A DNA stretch of 64,000 nucleotides from Hysterangium stoloniferum (Eukaryota > Basidiomycota > Agaricomycetes > Hysterangiales > Hysterangiaceae): positions 186,001-250,000 of the forward strand of contig WHVD01000095.1 of assembly GCA_015178975.1 (NCBI GenBank). Reading direction: 5' to 3'. This document shows positions 32,860-43,914 of this stretch, piece after piece. A program made the translations under genes and the position numbers. Numbering within the stretch: the first letter of the stretch is position 1; every line of letters begins with the position of its first letter. A model generated the notes under the pieces. The model was not told the DNA's origin. It ran no database searches and saw nothing but the letters and a program-made list of their open reading frames with translations.

Positions 32860-33480
32860 AAGGTAGATCAGGGATGTAAAGTTCTGAACATTTGATTGGG
32901 TTTCCTGGGCATTCCAGTGAGTTATTATTAATTTTTGCTTTTTTAATATTTTTTCAATACATTTCTGTCTCTTTTTGTACCCTTTGAGGCCCAGTTCAGG
33001 GCTTGAATATCCTCCCAACATCCAGGGCTTTTTCAGGTGAGTTTTGTGTCATTTTGATCATGTCTTTCTTTTATATATATTTGTTTTGTATTTAAATTTC
33101 GCTTTTTTAATGTTTTTTTAATGTTTTTTTAGGAGACCTTCTGATCTTTTGATTGATATTTGTTCTCAAAGCATCTTCAAAGCATTCAGTTGGATGATTC
33201 TGATCATGTTTTTGTAAATTTCGCTTTTTTAATGATTTTTTAGGAGATCTTCTGATATTTTGGTTGGTATTTGGTCTCAAAGCATCTTCAAAACATCCAG
33301 GACAATCCAGGTAAGTTTGGGATGATTGTGATCATGTTTTTGATTTTTTTAATGTTTTTTGAATATTTTTGGGGGATTTCTTATTTCTTTAATAGTCCTC
33401 TCATCTCACAACATCCTTACAATATCCAGGACATTTTCAAGTAAGTTGTGAATTCACTTATATAATGATATATTTGTTAT
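32860..33480 (+). repeat. AT-rich tandem block of exon-like units bounded by splice-like signals
   Basis: Four or five diverged units of roughly 110-150 bp occur. Each has a T-rich run ending TTTTTTAG, then a GA(G/A)A-C/T-CTTCTGAT...CTCAAAGCATCTTCAAA core, then (A/T)CATCCAGG followed by GTAAGT or GTGAGT (donor-like sites near 32919, 33037, 33311 and 33441). Stops occur in all frames, so this is not obviously coding. It may be a spliced non-coding RNA or a decayed tandem-exon gene. Positions 33481-33793 hold nothing recognisable. Confidence 0.4.
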
Positions 33481-33793
33481 TCCAACCAAATTTTCTTTTT
33501 TAAATGCATTTTTCTATTATTCTTTCACTTTTGTAGGTTTTTTTACTTATTACAGATAAGTAAGATATAATAAATACTATTTTATCTTTTTGATGCTTTG
33601 GAACTAGACTAGGAACATCAGACAAGTGAGTATTTAAATGATATCTTCATATTTTAACATGTTTTTTTAATTATTTTTGACTACTTTAGATTCTTTTGGC
33701 TTTGTTCATATTGATTTACTCCAGTATAGCTGGAGTTCCTCAAATGCAATTCAGAAGGTATTTTATAAGGGTATGTTTACAATATGTTCTATG

Positions 33794-34352
33794 TGTTAAG
33801 TGCCATGTCGGGAACTTATTCCGGAACTATCGGAAAGTCACCAGGAAGTCGGGAACTATTAGATAGGGTCAGGACGTCGGCTTCAGCTTATGTGCTGCAC
33901 CTCTACGCAAATGCTCAAAGTCCTTAATTTCAGAAGTAAGGCTTACAATGGAAGATATGGATATTCAGAGTTCCGAAGAGTTCCGAATATCGAGCGTACA
34001 GAAAGATGGGAGGAGGAATAAGAAACTAAGTCGATATCAGATCTAAGGTAAAGTACAAATTTGTGGAAACTAATATAAGTCTACTCGTTATTGTACTACA
34101 AACTAAGACCATAATAAGACAGAAAAGGAAGTATTCTTAAAACAGAAATACAATAAGACATATTAGGGAGACAATATTCCGAAACGGGAATATAACAAAC
34201 AAACGAGTGAATACTTGTCAATGGACAAATTACCAAATGCAGAACAAGGGAAGAATGCGGATGATACGGTAACTATGATGTTCTGTAGTCGGAGATCGGA
34301 AGTCGGGTATTGAAACATCCGGGAACAGGTTGTAACAGTACCCCCCTGTTAG
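33794..34352 (-). repeat. LTR-A, 3' LTR of a minus-strand gypsy (G3), with polypurine tract
   Basis: TGTTAAGTGCC to GGTTGTAACA (33794-34337) with the core CTTCAGCTTATGTGCTGCAC at 33881. The complement of a polypurine tract (GTACCCCCCTGTT) follows at 34338-34350. The element body therefore lies to the right on the minus strand. Confidence 0.8.
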
Positions 34353-34464
34353 GCCGAAATCCCATAGAGGCGATTAGGTACTGAGTGATTGAAGTGATGG
34401 CTGATTATTATGTGTCATGAAATTTACGCAATTCTGGAGGTGAGAGTTTCAGCTGATGTTCTGA

Positions 34465-34480
34465 GTATAAAAACCTCCAA
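34465..34480 (+). promoter_or_regulatory. TATA-like box upstream of antisense gene copy 3
   Basis: GAGTATAAAAACCTCC lies about 50 bp before the candidate ATG at 34522, the same relative place as in copies 1 and 2 though the sequence is different. Confidence 0.45.
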
Positions 34481-34521
34481 ATATTCGAATTAACGTTTTT
34501 GTTTCTTTATCCACAACTTGT

Positions 34522-35664
34522 ATGTTGATTCGTTGGCCTCTATTCATCACTACCCCGGAAGATTCAGATACCGAAACTGCCGTACTTCAAAAAATGTCGA
34601 AAGTCACAGAACTTCAGCAAAAACGACAAAGGATGGAGGAGTTGAAGCAACGACAAGAGGAGGAGGAGAAGGCATTGATACAGGAGTTGAAAGATGTGGA
34701 AGAAGCGGAAAAACGGGAGTTGGAGCAAGCGAAGGTGGAAAAAGAAGCGTGGATCCAGAGAATGGCAGAGGCTCAGAGAAAGAAGGAAGAGGCAGAAAGG
34801 TTACAGCGGGAGTCAGAGGCGGCGAAAAAATGTGAGGAAATAAGGGAAGGAAGGTAAGTGAAATCCATAAATTTCCATGGATCCAACCGATAACTATTGG
34901 GTACAGCGAAAAGCTGTAGAGGTGGAGGTAGAGGGAGAGGCTGGACCTTCAAGTCCTAAAGTAAGTGTATCTACAAAAGGTCGGTAAATGATTAACTTCC
35001 GAAACAGAAGCCAAAGGTCAAGGCTCCAGAATGGATGGAAGTGGTCCATGACAATCCATGTCATCGATGTTCCATATGGAGTATGACGTGTTGGAAACAG
35101 AAGGTAAAATGGGGTGGAACTTGCTATCCCTGCACGGTTCTTAAACTTCCATGCACTCTCGCCTCAAAAAGGGTTCCAAAAGGTGAGAAGCCTCAGAAAA
35201 CTAATGACATGGAAGGTTCAGGAGCAGCCAAAGCTGTGGAAATTGAGGTACTGAAAATGGATAGTATGGGCATGGAGCTCCTCAAGGACACTGTTGATGC
35301 ATTAGTCTTTATTGGGATGGAAGTTATGAAAATGCGGGATACACTAGATTGCCATAATGAAATCCAGGAAAAAGGTTTCTGTTCATTGATTCAAAACTTC
35401 CAGAGGCAAAATGAATTCCTGGAGAAGGTAATGGTTAGCATCGGTGTTATTGCAGTTTCTGAGAGGTTTTCCGATAAGGCACGGGAACAGCCTAATGATC
35501 CATTGGCGGAATGTGTCGAGAAAAGGTGGGATTCAGGAAATGGGCCGGAAGTATTAGAGAGTGAGGATGAAGAGGTGCAGGATATGGTGGAAAGTGTGGA
35601 AGTTGCTGATGAGATGGAAGTTGGGATGGAAGGTGGATTTGGGGTATCAGAGACTTTAAAATAG
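34522..35664 (+). CDS. Gypsy-borne antisense gene: coiled coil plus Zn2Cys6-like cluster (copy 3, best preserved)
   Basis: Three exons: 34522-34853, 34907-34960 (18 codons, RKAVEVEVEGEAGPSSPK) and 35008-35664. Introns are 53 and 47 nt with GTAAGT donors. Exon 1 is a charged coiled coil (LQQKRQRMEELKQRQEEEEK). Exon 3 has CHRCSIWSMTC, ten residues, then CYPCTVLKLPC. That is C-X2-C-X6-C-X10-C-X2-C-X6-C, exactly the spacing of fungal Zn2Cys6 binuclear clusters. A helical stretch and an acidic C-terminus (ESEDEEVQDMVESV) follow. Exon 1 is open but its junction with exon 2 does not keep frame with these borders, so a small indel or another border is possible. The gene faces the gypsy integrase. Confidence 0.65.
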
Positions 35665-35810
35665 ATGCAAATAAAATTGACTTGTATGATTTCAAAACGA
35701 GTGTGATATTGGAAGTAACAGAAGTGTTGGAAACTGAACAGAAAGAAAACAGAAGGGTCAGAGTGATGATAAAGGTCTGGGTTTGCTTGGATAAGCTGTG
35801 TGGAAGTCAG

Positions 35811-36493
35811 TAACAATTTCCATAGCGTGTCTGAGTTCCGTGGCCAAAATCCATGAAGTTTCCTCATCGGTACCTTCATAACCTGCCCATTTAACTAAAT
35901 AGAGCAATTTACAAGTACGTCAGTGATTGTCGATTTTAGAATCCAAAATTTCGGAAACTTCAAATTTGAGAGGTTGAATACGTTCCGGGATTTTGTTAGG
36001 AACACAGGGTTCTAACATGGAAACATGGAAAATGGGGTGAACTGCTCGCATACTATCGGGAAGTCGGAGAGTCCATGAGAGTGAACCGGCTTGTGCTATA
36101 ATTTCAAAAGGGCCTAAGAATTTCTCAGCGAGTTTTTTAGAAGGTTGGGTAGTACGGAAGAATTGAGCTTTTACAAAAACCTGATCACCAATTTTAAAAT
36201 TAGGAGGTGGGATCCTGTTTTTGTCTGTTGATAATATTCCTGTGCGGAAGAAATAGCTTTCCAAAGTTCTTGATGTAATTCGTCGAGGTCAGTAATAAAT
36301 TCTTGAGCATGGACAGAAGCTAAATCTCATTCGGAATGCACAGTGAGATTCAGATTATAGCCTTTGTTGGCGAAGAAAGGGGATACACCAGTAGTTGCAT
36401 TCAGAGAGTTATTGTAGGCGAATTCCACAATCGGAAGAAGGGATTTCCAGTTGTCCTGTTGATAATTGCAATAGATGTGGAGGTATTGTTCCT
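35811..36493 (-). pseudogene. Ty3/gypsy integrase C-terminus and chromodomain (G3)
   Basis: The minus strand shows QQDNWKSLLP, FFANKGYN, RIPPPNFKIGDQVFVKAQFF, LGPFEIIAQAGSLSWTLRLP and HPIFHVSMLEP. A chromodomain follows: FEVSEILDSKID, a TGA near 35922, then CKLLYLVKWAGYEGTDEET. Its upstream end is cut at 36494 by LTR-B copy 3. It is more diverged from G1 than the 40-46-kb copy is. Confidence 0.88.
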
Positions 36494-37303
36494 GGGGAAC
36501 CTTAGATGATTAGCTAAGTTCAAGAGTTGCTGACAAAGATTCAAGATGCTGCAAGTGTAGGTGCTTGCAGTTAGTGTATCAGACTAAGGCTATTATTGTC
36601 CTTAGATGATGAGGTAAGCTTCTGTGCTGTACTGTAAAATATGTGTGAGATAGATGATTTTATTGGAAACTTGGCCCTCCTTATATACATTTTGATAACT
36701 AAATGATTAGCTAATTATTTAGTTTATGAGGTCACTAGTTAGATCATAATGACCTCATATTCTACTCATTATTTACCCTTTATTTATCACATGATTCACC
36801 TCTCTGAGACAAGGGTTCCAACCTTTGGCTTGAACATGAAGGTTCAAGGCCATGGTCCCGGGACAGAAGCAAATGATGAGTCAGCAGAATCAATTAATGA
36901 CTCAGGTAGTCACATCCGTGACCTGTGTGACATCCTGACACGGGAGGTAGTCACATGTTGTAATTGTCACCTGCTGACAAATCATTCCCTCAATCCCAAA
37001 TTTGAAGTGCTGGGCACGAATGATGACATAATGTGTTCCTATGCTTCCACTGGAGGCTTATCTAATAAGTCCCGTGACTAGTGTTACAGTCACTCGTGTG
37101 ACTAAATGCTAGTCACTAGTGTGACTAAATGCTAGTCACTAGTGTGACTAAATGCTAGTCACTAGTGTGACTAAATGCTAGTCACTAGTGTGACTAAATG
37201 CTAGTCACTAGTGTGACTGTATGAGCCGGATTAGGTAATGTGTCATGTGACGCCCAAATGCACACCTACAAGCAAGGCAATGTGCCGGGCAGTAATAACT
37301 AAG
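36494..37303. repeat. LTR-B copy 3, left part, with 23-bp tandem block
   Basis: Matches 2310-3000 from CTGGGGAAC to the AATAACTAA point. At 37085-37220 it carries six copies of a 23-bp unit built on CTAGTCACTAGTGTGAC, where the other copies have other GTGAC units. It resumes at 39802 after a nested MITE cluster. Confidence 0.75.
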
Positions 37304-37388
37304 GAGGGTGTTTATAGGAGGATATCTGAAAACTATTAAGTATACCAAATTCTAATATACTCTAAAGATCATTTAAACATCTGGGATG

Positions 37389-38426
37389 TGTTAGGATACA
37401 CACTCAGGCCGGGTTTCCAGAGAAACCCATGGGATATCTGGTAGGACTTGGCTTCAGCTTATAGGCTGCGCCCTCGCTAGATCGTGTTGTCCAATTTCAG
37501 ACAGGCGGACGGGAATCCCGGGGAGTCCGGGCGGGGTTCGTGAGTCGTAAGTCGTAGGTCGTAGGTCGTGAGTCGTGAGTTGAGTTGGCTGAGAGAGATA
37601 GAATGCGCTGGAGCCCGTGGGCTCCGACTAGCTTAAGCGGTCTGATGAGAGTAAGGTTTAGAGAGGAAAACGCTATTAGATTACTGGGGGAATCTAAGCT
37701 AATTTTCTGACTGGATTGTATGTACAACATCTGCCAGTTTATAAAGACCATGGAGTGAATGAACATACTAATCCGGTAATAATGAAAACGAAACTAACAA
37801 AACATAAACGGGAATAGTAAACACCAAATTTGGTGTTAGGAACGGAACGGAAAGGAACGGAACGGAACGGAACGGAACGGAAAGGAACGGAACGGAACGG
37901 AACGGAACGGAACGGAACGGAACGGAACGGAACGGAACGGAACGGAACGGAACGGAACGGAACGGAACGGAACGGAACGGAACGGAACGGAACGGAACGG
38001 AACGGAACGGAACGGAACGGAACGGAACGGAACGGAACGGAACGGAACGGAACGGAACGGAACGGAACGGAACGGAGCGGAGTCCGAATCGTGACAAAGC
38101 ATAACCCATAACGGGAAACGGAGCGGGAGCGGAGTCCTAATCGTGACAGGTCATTTGACTAAAACGGGAACGGGGCTCGGTTAGAGCGGTGACGGGATTC
38201 TGAGCGGGATCCGGTGACTGATGCGTGGGACGAAGATGGACATAGACAGAGATGGAGTCCAGGGGAAGTCCGGTGACTGACATGTGTCGTACTGAGGTCG
38301 AACGTAACGAGTCTTGACGTAACGGAGTCCGGGCGGGAAATCCTATAAACAGACGATTGGTGCTTGTAGCGCGTGGGGGCATACGAGTTAGTGCCCAGAG
38401 TCCGGCGGGATTGTCCGGTCGTAACA
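37389..38426 (-). repeat. Solo LTR-A (1038 bp), target duplication GGATG
   Basis: TGTTAGGATACAC to GGTCGTAACA, with GGATG on both sides (37384-37388 and 38427-38431). The core GGCTTCAGCTTATAGGCTGC is at 37450-37469. It contains the GGAAC satellite, which lengthens it by about 230 bp relative to its relatives. It is inserted in a MITE-1 copy. Confidence 0.92.
37840..38077 (+). repeat. (GGAAC)n satellite, about 47 units
   Basis: An almost perfect GGAAC array with two GGAAA-type variants near its start. The sister LTRs have only GGAATGGAACAGAGCGGAG-like sequence at this spot, so the array arose by expansion inside this LTR. The long frames through it (RSVPF or NGTER repeats) are artefacts. Confidence 0.97.
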
Positions 38427-39801
38427 GGATGTGATTCAAATATAATTTGGTTTTTAAAACTTTCAAAAAGTTTCAAACTCTCTCATACATTACAAACTAA
38501 AAAATCTTTCCAGACACAAGTAGACAATAAAAAGAATTAGTAGTTTGAAACACTAATACTTTTAAAAAATAGATACCTTTAGATAGTCCATTCCATGCAT
38601 ATGTATATCATTGGCACCTCTGTGTATTACTTCGGAATGGATCTGTTAATCTAAACAGATTTCTACTTGGTTCAACATACCCAGAATATATAGGGAGGTT
38701 TTACTTAATAAAGACAGCTGTGGTATGAAAAATTTCCAATAATATTTTACATATTTTACATGGAAATAACTACATTACAACTTTTAAAAAACAAAGTACT
38801 AATAAAAGTATTAGTAGGCATCTGTAAAAGGAAGGAAATTATATACAATGGAATTTGTTAAATAACTATGGGTTGTATAAGATGTAATATAAAGAACTAT
38901 TTCTGATGGTTGTTTTTTGATGATATAATTGTTCCAGAATAAATATCACTATTTAAAGATGGAGTTTTGTAAAAATAAGACTTTTATTAGTAAATATTTA
39001 AGATTATAGTAATTATGGAGGGTGTTTATAATTACTATAATCTCAAATATTTACTAATAAAAGTCTTATTTTTACAAAACTCCATCTTTAAATAGTGATA
39101 TCTATTCTGAAACAATTATATTATCAACAAAACAACCATCAGAAATAGTTCTCCATATTACATCTTAGGAGGATATCTGAAAACTATTAAGTATACCAAA
39201 TTCTAATATACTCTAAAGGTCATTTAAACATCTGGGATGTGATTCAAACATAATTTGGTTTTTAAAACTTTCAAAGAGTTTTAACTCTCTCATACATTAC
39301 AAACTAAAGAATCTTTCCGGACACAAGTAGACAATAAAAAAAATTAGTAGTTTGAAACACTAATACTTTTAAAAAATAGATACCTTTAGATAGTCCATTC
39401 CATGCATATGTATATCATTGGCACCTCTAAATACATATGTATTACTTTGGAATGGATCTGTTAATCTAAACAGATTTCTACTTGATTCAACATACCCAGA
39501 ATATATAGGGGGTTTTACTTAATAAAGACAGCTGTGGTATGAAAAATTTCCAATAATATTTTACATATTTTACATGGAAATAACTACATTACAACTTTTA
39601 AAAAACAAAGTACTAATAAAAGTATTAGTAGGCATCTGTAAAAGAAAGGAAATTATATACAATGGAATTTGTTAAATAACTATGGGTTGTATAAGATGTA
39701 ATATGGAGAACTATTTCTGATGGTTGTTTTTTGATGATATAATTGTTTCAGAATAGATATATTAGAATTTGGTATACTTAATAGTTTTCAGATATCCTCC
39801 T

Positions 39802-40022
39802 AAGTAAATAAAATATAAATAATTAGTTAAAAATTATAATAATTTAATTAAGTAATAATAGCATAATATGAGTCCACATATGCTATTATTTATGTGAAGT
39901 TAAAAGGAATAAGGCCTATTTTTCACAATAAATATAGTAAAAATACAATAAAAATTCAAGAAAATATTAAGTAATTCAAAGAAAATTAAGAGAACATTAA
40001 GAGATAATGCTGATACCTCACA
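39802..40022. repeat. LTR-B copy 3, right part
   Basis: Continues from AAGTAAATAAAATATAAA to ATACCTCACA, matching 2998-3216. It abuts gypsy G2 pol at 40024. Confidence 0.75.
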
Positions 40023-40023
40023 G

Positions 40024-40869
40024 TGGCATTACTGAGTTCCATGGCCAAAATCCATGAGGTTTCTTCATTGGTGCCCTCGTAACCCACCCACTTGACCTAG
40101 TAAAGCAGTTTACAAGTGCATCGACACTTGTCAATTTTCAAATCCAAAATTTGTGAGATTTCAAACTCAGGTTCTCCGTCAATAATGACTGGAGGAGGCG
40201 GGGATTGCACATGATCTGGGATAGTGTTAGCAGTACAAGGTTCTAACATAGAAACATGAAATACCAGGTGTACAGTGTGCATGCCATCCAGAAGCTGTAG
40301 GGTCCAAGAGACTGAACCTACTTGTGCTATAATTTAAAATGGACCTAAATATTTTTAAGCAAGATTTTTTGATGGACAGGTAGTCCGGAAGAATTGAGCT
40401 TTGACAAAAACACAATTGCCAATCTTGAAGTTGGGTGGTGGAATCCAGTGTTTGTCCGCTGAAAGTTGATATTGCTCTTGGGCAGACTTTATTGCAGTCC
40501 GGAGTTCCTCATGGAGCTCATGGAGGTCCATGGTGAACTCTTGAGTATGAGCAGAGGTGAGATTTCGTTCTGGATGTACTGTAATATTTGGATTATATCC
40601 TTTATTTGCAAAGAACGGGGAAATGCCAGTAGTGGCCGAGGGTGCATTGTTGTAAGCAAATTCTGCAAGTGGTAGCAAGGATTTCCAATTGTCCTGTTGA
40701 TAATTGCAATATACGTGGAGATATTGTTCCAATGTCTGATTGATGCATTCAGTTTGTCTGTTGCCTTCCAGGTGATGTCCGGATGTGAAATGTAGTTTCA
40801 TGTCCAAGGATTTCCTGAGGGATCTAAAGAAGTGAGACATGAACTCTGATCCTCAGTCAGAAGTTACTG
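40024..40869 (-). pseudogene. Ty3/gypsy G2 integrase C-terminus and chromodomain
   Basis: The minus strand reads SHFFRSLRKSLDMKLHFTS, QQDNWKSLLPLAEFAYNNAPS, PPPNFKIGNCVFVKAQFF, HPVFHVSMLEP and EFEISQILDLKID. Beyond the chromodomain the element is cut by LTR-B at 40022, so its antisense gene and 3' LTR are missing. The right edge is an LTR-A insertion inside TSD-QGSEF (here TGA for the Gln/Arg codon). Confidence 0.88.
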
Positions 40870-41599
40870 TTAAGAACTAAAAACTGACTAATGTCGGTGG
40901 CCGACGGGGACCGATCGGAAGGACTCGGCTTCAGCTTATGTGCTGCGCCCTCGCAAATATCTGCAGGGTGTCCTTAAATTTCGGACAGGCAAAAACTAAT
41001 CCTAAGGAGTTCCTTTCGGTGAGATACTGATCGGGACCAAAGGGTAAGTTGAGTGTCGGGCCAGGGGATCGGGGCCGGGAGTGGGCGAGCGCACGTGAAG
41101 GCAGATGGGGGGATTCTTAGTATGAGACTGTTACAGACGTATGTGGGTATTCTAAGTCGATATTCTGATTGCGTAGTAACTACAACTACAGCAGGTTCAT
41201 ATACAAGTAACAGGCATCTAGAATATACTAATGGGGAGGAGGGCAGAGGACGGCATTAGCAATAAGCTTGACTAGGAACGGGAGGTTTATGATTAGTTCA
41301 GAGGCCGATGACCGAGAATGGGGTTACGATAAAAGGAAATAGTTCAAGGACTACAAATATAGATAGGCATATGTGAAACATAAGATTGAACGGATCAACA
41401 TAGTAAAAGGGACGTATCAAAAGTTTAACCAGACAATACGAGTTATTTTGACATGGGTGTAAATGGAGTTTGATCATCGCGAAAACATACGTCAGCTTCG
41501 GGGCTGAGGGTTTCTGAAGTGGTGACTCGAAATGTAACTTGAATCATTGATAAGTGGCAATAACCTTGGGGCCGATAGGGTTGCGACACAGTCGTAACA
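40870..41599 (+). repeat. Solo LTR-A (730 bp), target duplication GTTAC
   Basis: TGTTAAGAAC to CAGTCGTAACA, flanked by GTTAC (40865-40869 and 41600-41604). The core CGGCTTCAGCTTATGTGCTGC is at about 40926. Removing it makes the integrase frame continuous. Confidence 0.92.
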
Positions 41600-41604
41600 G
41601 TTAC

Positions 41605-43269
41605 ATGGGATGGAACTCCGTGCTTGGAAAACACATGGATAATAAAAAGTTCCGCTAACTGCATGGACGTAATTGTATCGTATGTGGGGATGAATATACC
41701 TTGTTTTCAGAATCTGTCAACAATGACTAGAATGGTGGAAAAGCCTTCAGAATCTGGTAGGTGTTCAATGAAGTCCATAGAGATAGAATTCCATGGGTGT
41801 TCTGGTCCTGGGAGTTGTTTCAAAGGCTGTCTGGCTTGTGTCGCTGAGATTTCGAGCGGGGACAAATAGTGCAAGATTTACAATAGTACTTAATGAATCC
41901 ATGGAGTCTGGGCCAAGTGTATTCTCTTCTTATTAATGATAGAGTTTTGTTGTACCCAAAATGTCCTGAGAGTGGATGATCATGTTTGTACTGAAGGATC
42001 CTGAGGCAGAGGCCGTCAGAGTCTGGTACATAGATGCAGTCATCAAGTGGAATGAAACCATGCTGATCAAGAGACCACTGGGGTTGATCGGGGTCCATGG
42101 GATTGTCAGGGTGTGCTTTAGTTATCGGGTCTAGTGGAATTGCCAATAGAATATCTTGATGTAACTTCTCAATATTCATAATGATAATTCCACAGACAAT
42201 GGGATGGATGAGGAAAGTTGCGCAGACTGATGTGGTAAGTTGCTGATTCATGAAAATAGGTTTCAGGTTATGCGGGTTTCCCATGGCATAGTCGTTGCTC
42301 CCCTCTTTAGGATGGACGTCCCATTGTCTAGTTAAAGCATAGGGTTTGCCGCCGAGACAGCTGGGTCGAAAACGGATAATCATATTGAAAGCAGATAGAT
42401 ATTCAGACCTGCAGGCCTGCCGACTGGTCAAAAGTTTTGTAGTAGAAAGGTATTCCAGGTTTTTGTGATCTGTTACAACATCAATCGGAGTTCCCGAGCC
42501 TTCCAAATAGTGTTGCCACACTTTGAAAGCTGAAAAGATTGCCAGGAGTTCCTTATCATGAATGTCATAATTGAGCTCTGCTCTGGTAAAAGTCTGGGAC
42601 AGAAAAGCCATGGGGTGGACTTCTCCATTGGAGTCCTGGATAGACAGAATGGCTCCAAGTGCATGGTCCGAGGTGTCTGTTTCAACAATGAGCAGGAAGT
42701 CTGGTTTCCAATGTGACAGAATAGGAGCTGAAGAAAAAGAATTCTTTAAAAGATTGAAAGCTTTTTGACACTTATCGTTAAAATTCCATGGAGTATCCTT
42801 ACACGTAAGATGGATAAGGGGAACTGTGATGTCGGAATATCTGTGGATAAACCGTGGGCAAAAATTGGCAAAGCCAAGGAAGGATTGTATATCTTTAACT
42901 TTTCGGGGTTCAGGCCAATCTTTGATGACTTGCACTTTAGTTTCATCCATGTGGAGTCCGTCGGGTCCCATTATGAAGCCCAGGTATTCCATGGAGTCTG
43001 TGTCAAAAGTACATTTTTTACCATTCGTGAATAAACCATGTTGTCTGAGTTTCTGGAGAACTTCACGGACTTGTTTGTCATGTTCCATGGGATCCTCAGA
43101 GTAGATAAGAATGTCATTTAAGTAAACAATGATGCATACATCGAGCATGTCAGAGAAAATGTCATAGATAAAATGCTGAAAAACAGATGGAGCATTGGTG
43201 AGTCCAAAGGGCATCACCAACCACTCAAAGGCCCCATAACGGGTTCTAAAAGTGGTTTTCCATTTGTCA
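41605..43269 (-). pseudogene. Ty3/gypsy G2 integrase N-half, RNase H and RT C-half
   Basis: One long minus-strand frame covers most of it: WKTTFRTRYGAFEWLVMPFG, then the catalytic box YLND at 43113-43124 (first Asp changed to Asn), WPEPRKVKDIQSFLGFANF, RNase H (TDTSDHALGAILSIQD, VVTDHKNLEYLSTTK) and the integrase HHCC (HDHPLSGHFGY...[11 protein letters not shown]). CGA at 42903-42905 keeps the Arg that is TGA in G1. It is the best preserved gypsy pol here but is catalytically broken. Confidence 0.92.
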
Positions 43270-43274
43270 CCCAC

Positions 43275-43909
43275 TGTAAAGAGTAGTGGAAGTTCTAACT
43301 GTTCTATATACGAAGAATATCGACCCTTTAGGTACGACACTAAGAGGTATTGACTGTCAACATCTAATACAGACTGAACACGTATTGACTACTTAGTTCA
43401 ATATGGTAGAAAGAAGTAGCTATCTAGAGTAAGGTAGAGAGCTAGAATGAATAAGTAGAATTGACTGTTAAGTATGATTCTGGATGACTGCTCGAGTGTA
43501 AAAATAGAGTAACTAGAGAGTTGAGTAATAGAGTAGCATGGATGTAGTCCGCACGAGTTGAGATAAGGATGGAGTTTCAACTGGTACAGTTCAAAACTCT
43601 GACTGAGTAGATAGCTAAAACCTGTCTGTGATGGTCGAGATGATACACCAATCACAACTTACAGGACACTAACAGGTGTCTGGGTAAGTTGTGGTTGCGG
43701 TGTAAAAAGTGTCTGAGTTTCAACTATGGGCACTAGAATACATAAGTCTGGCATGTATGCACCCACAAGAGTCGATGTACCGCATACATAGGTTGTCGAA
43801 CTAATTATAAATGTATAATAAGATAGAGAGAAAACAGAAATAATAAAAGAAATATAGTAAGGGATCATCTGACTATATTTCCTGAGTGTCTTTCGCCATA
43901 CCTCTCACA
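43275..43909. repeat. Solo LTR-C (635 bp), target duplication CCCAC/CCCGC
   Basis: TGTAAAGAGTAG to TACCTCTCACA. The flanks CCCAC (43270-43274) and CCCGC (43910-43914) differ at one base. It interrupts the RT between KIDLKHAYHLV and DKWKTTFRTRYG. It shares GCACCCACAAG and the CTGTTCTATATACGAAGAA block with 31055-31472. Confidence 0.85.
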
Positions 43910-43914
43910 CCCGC

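Larger units (their letters stand above)
37304..39801. mobile_element. Nested MITE-1 cluster (at least three copies), outer target duplication TAA
   Basis: The outer ends read TAA|GGAGGGTGTTTATA (left) and GATATCCTCC|TAA (right). Inside, GGAGGATATCTGAAAAC starts occur at 37317 and 39171 and another GGAGGGTGTTTATAATTAC start at 39017, so copies lie head to head and inside one another. A solo LTR-A sits in the first inner copy. When the cluster is removed, LTR-B copy 3 becomes continuous. Confidence 0.8.

Noticed and set aside
37830-38111. Open frames of about 90-110 codons through the GGAAC satellite (RSVPF or NGTER repeats)
   Set aside because: A pentamer repeat without stops is open in all frames by composition.
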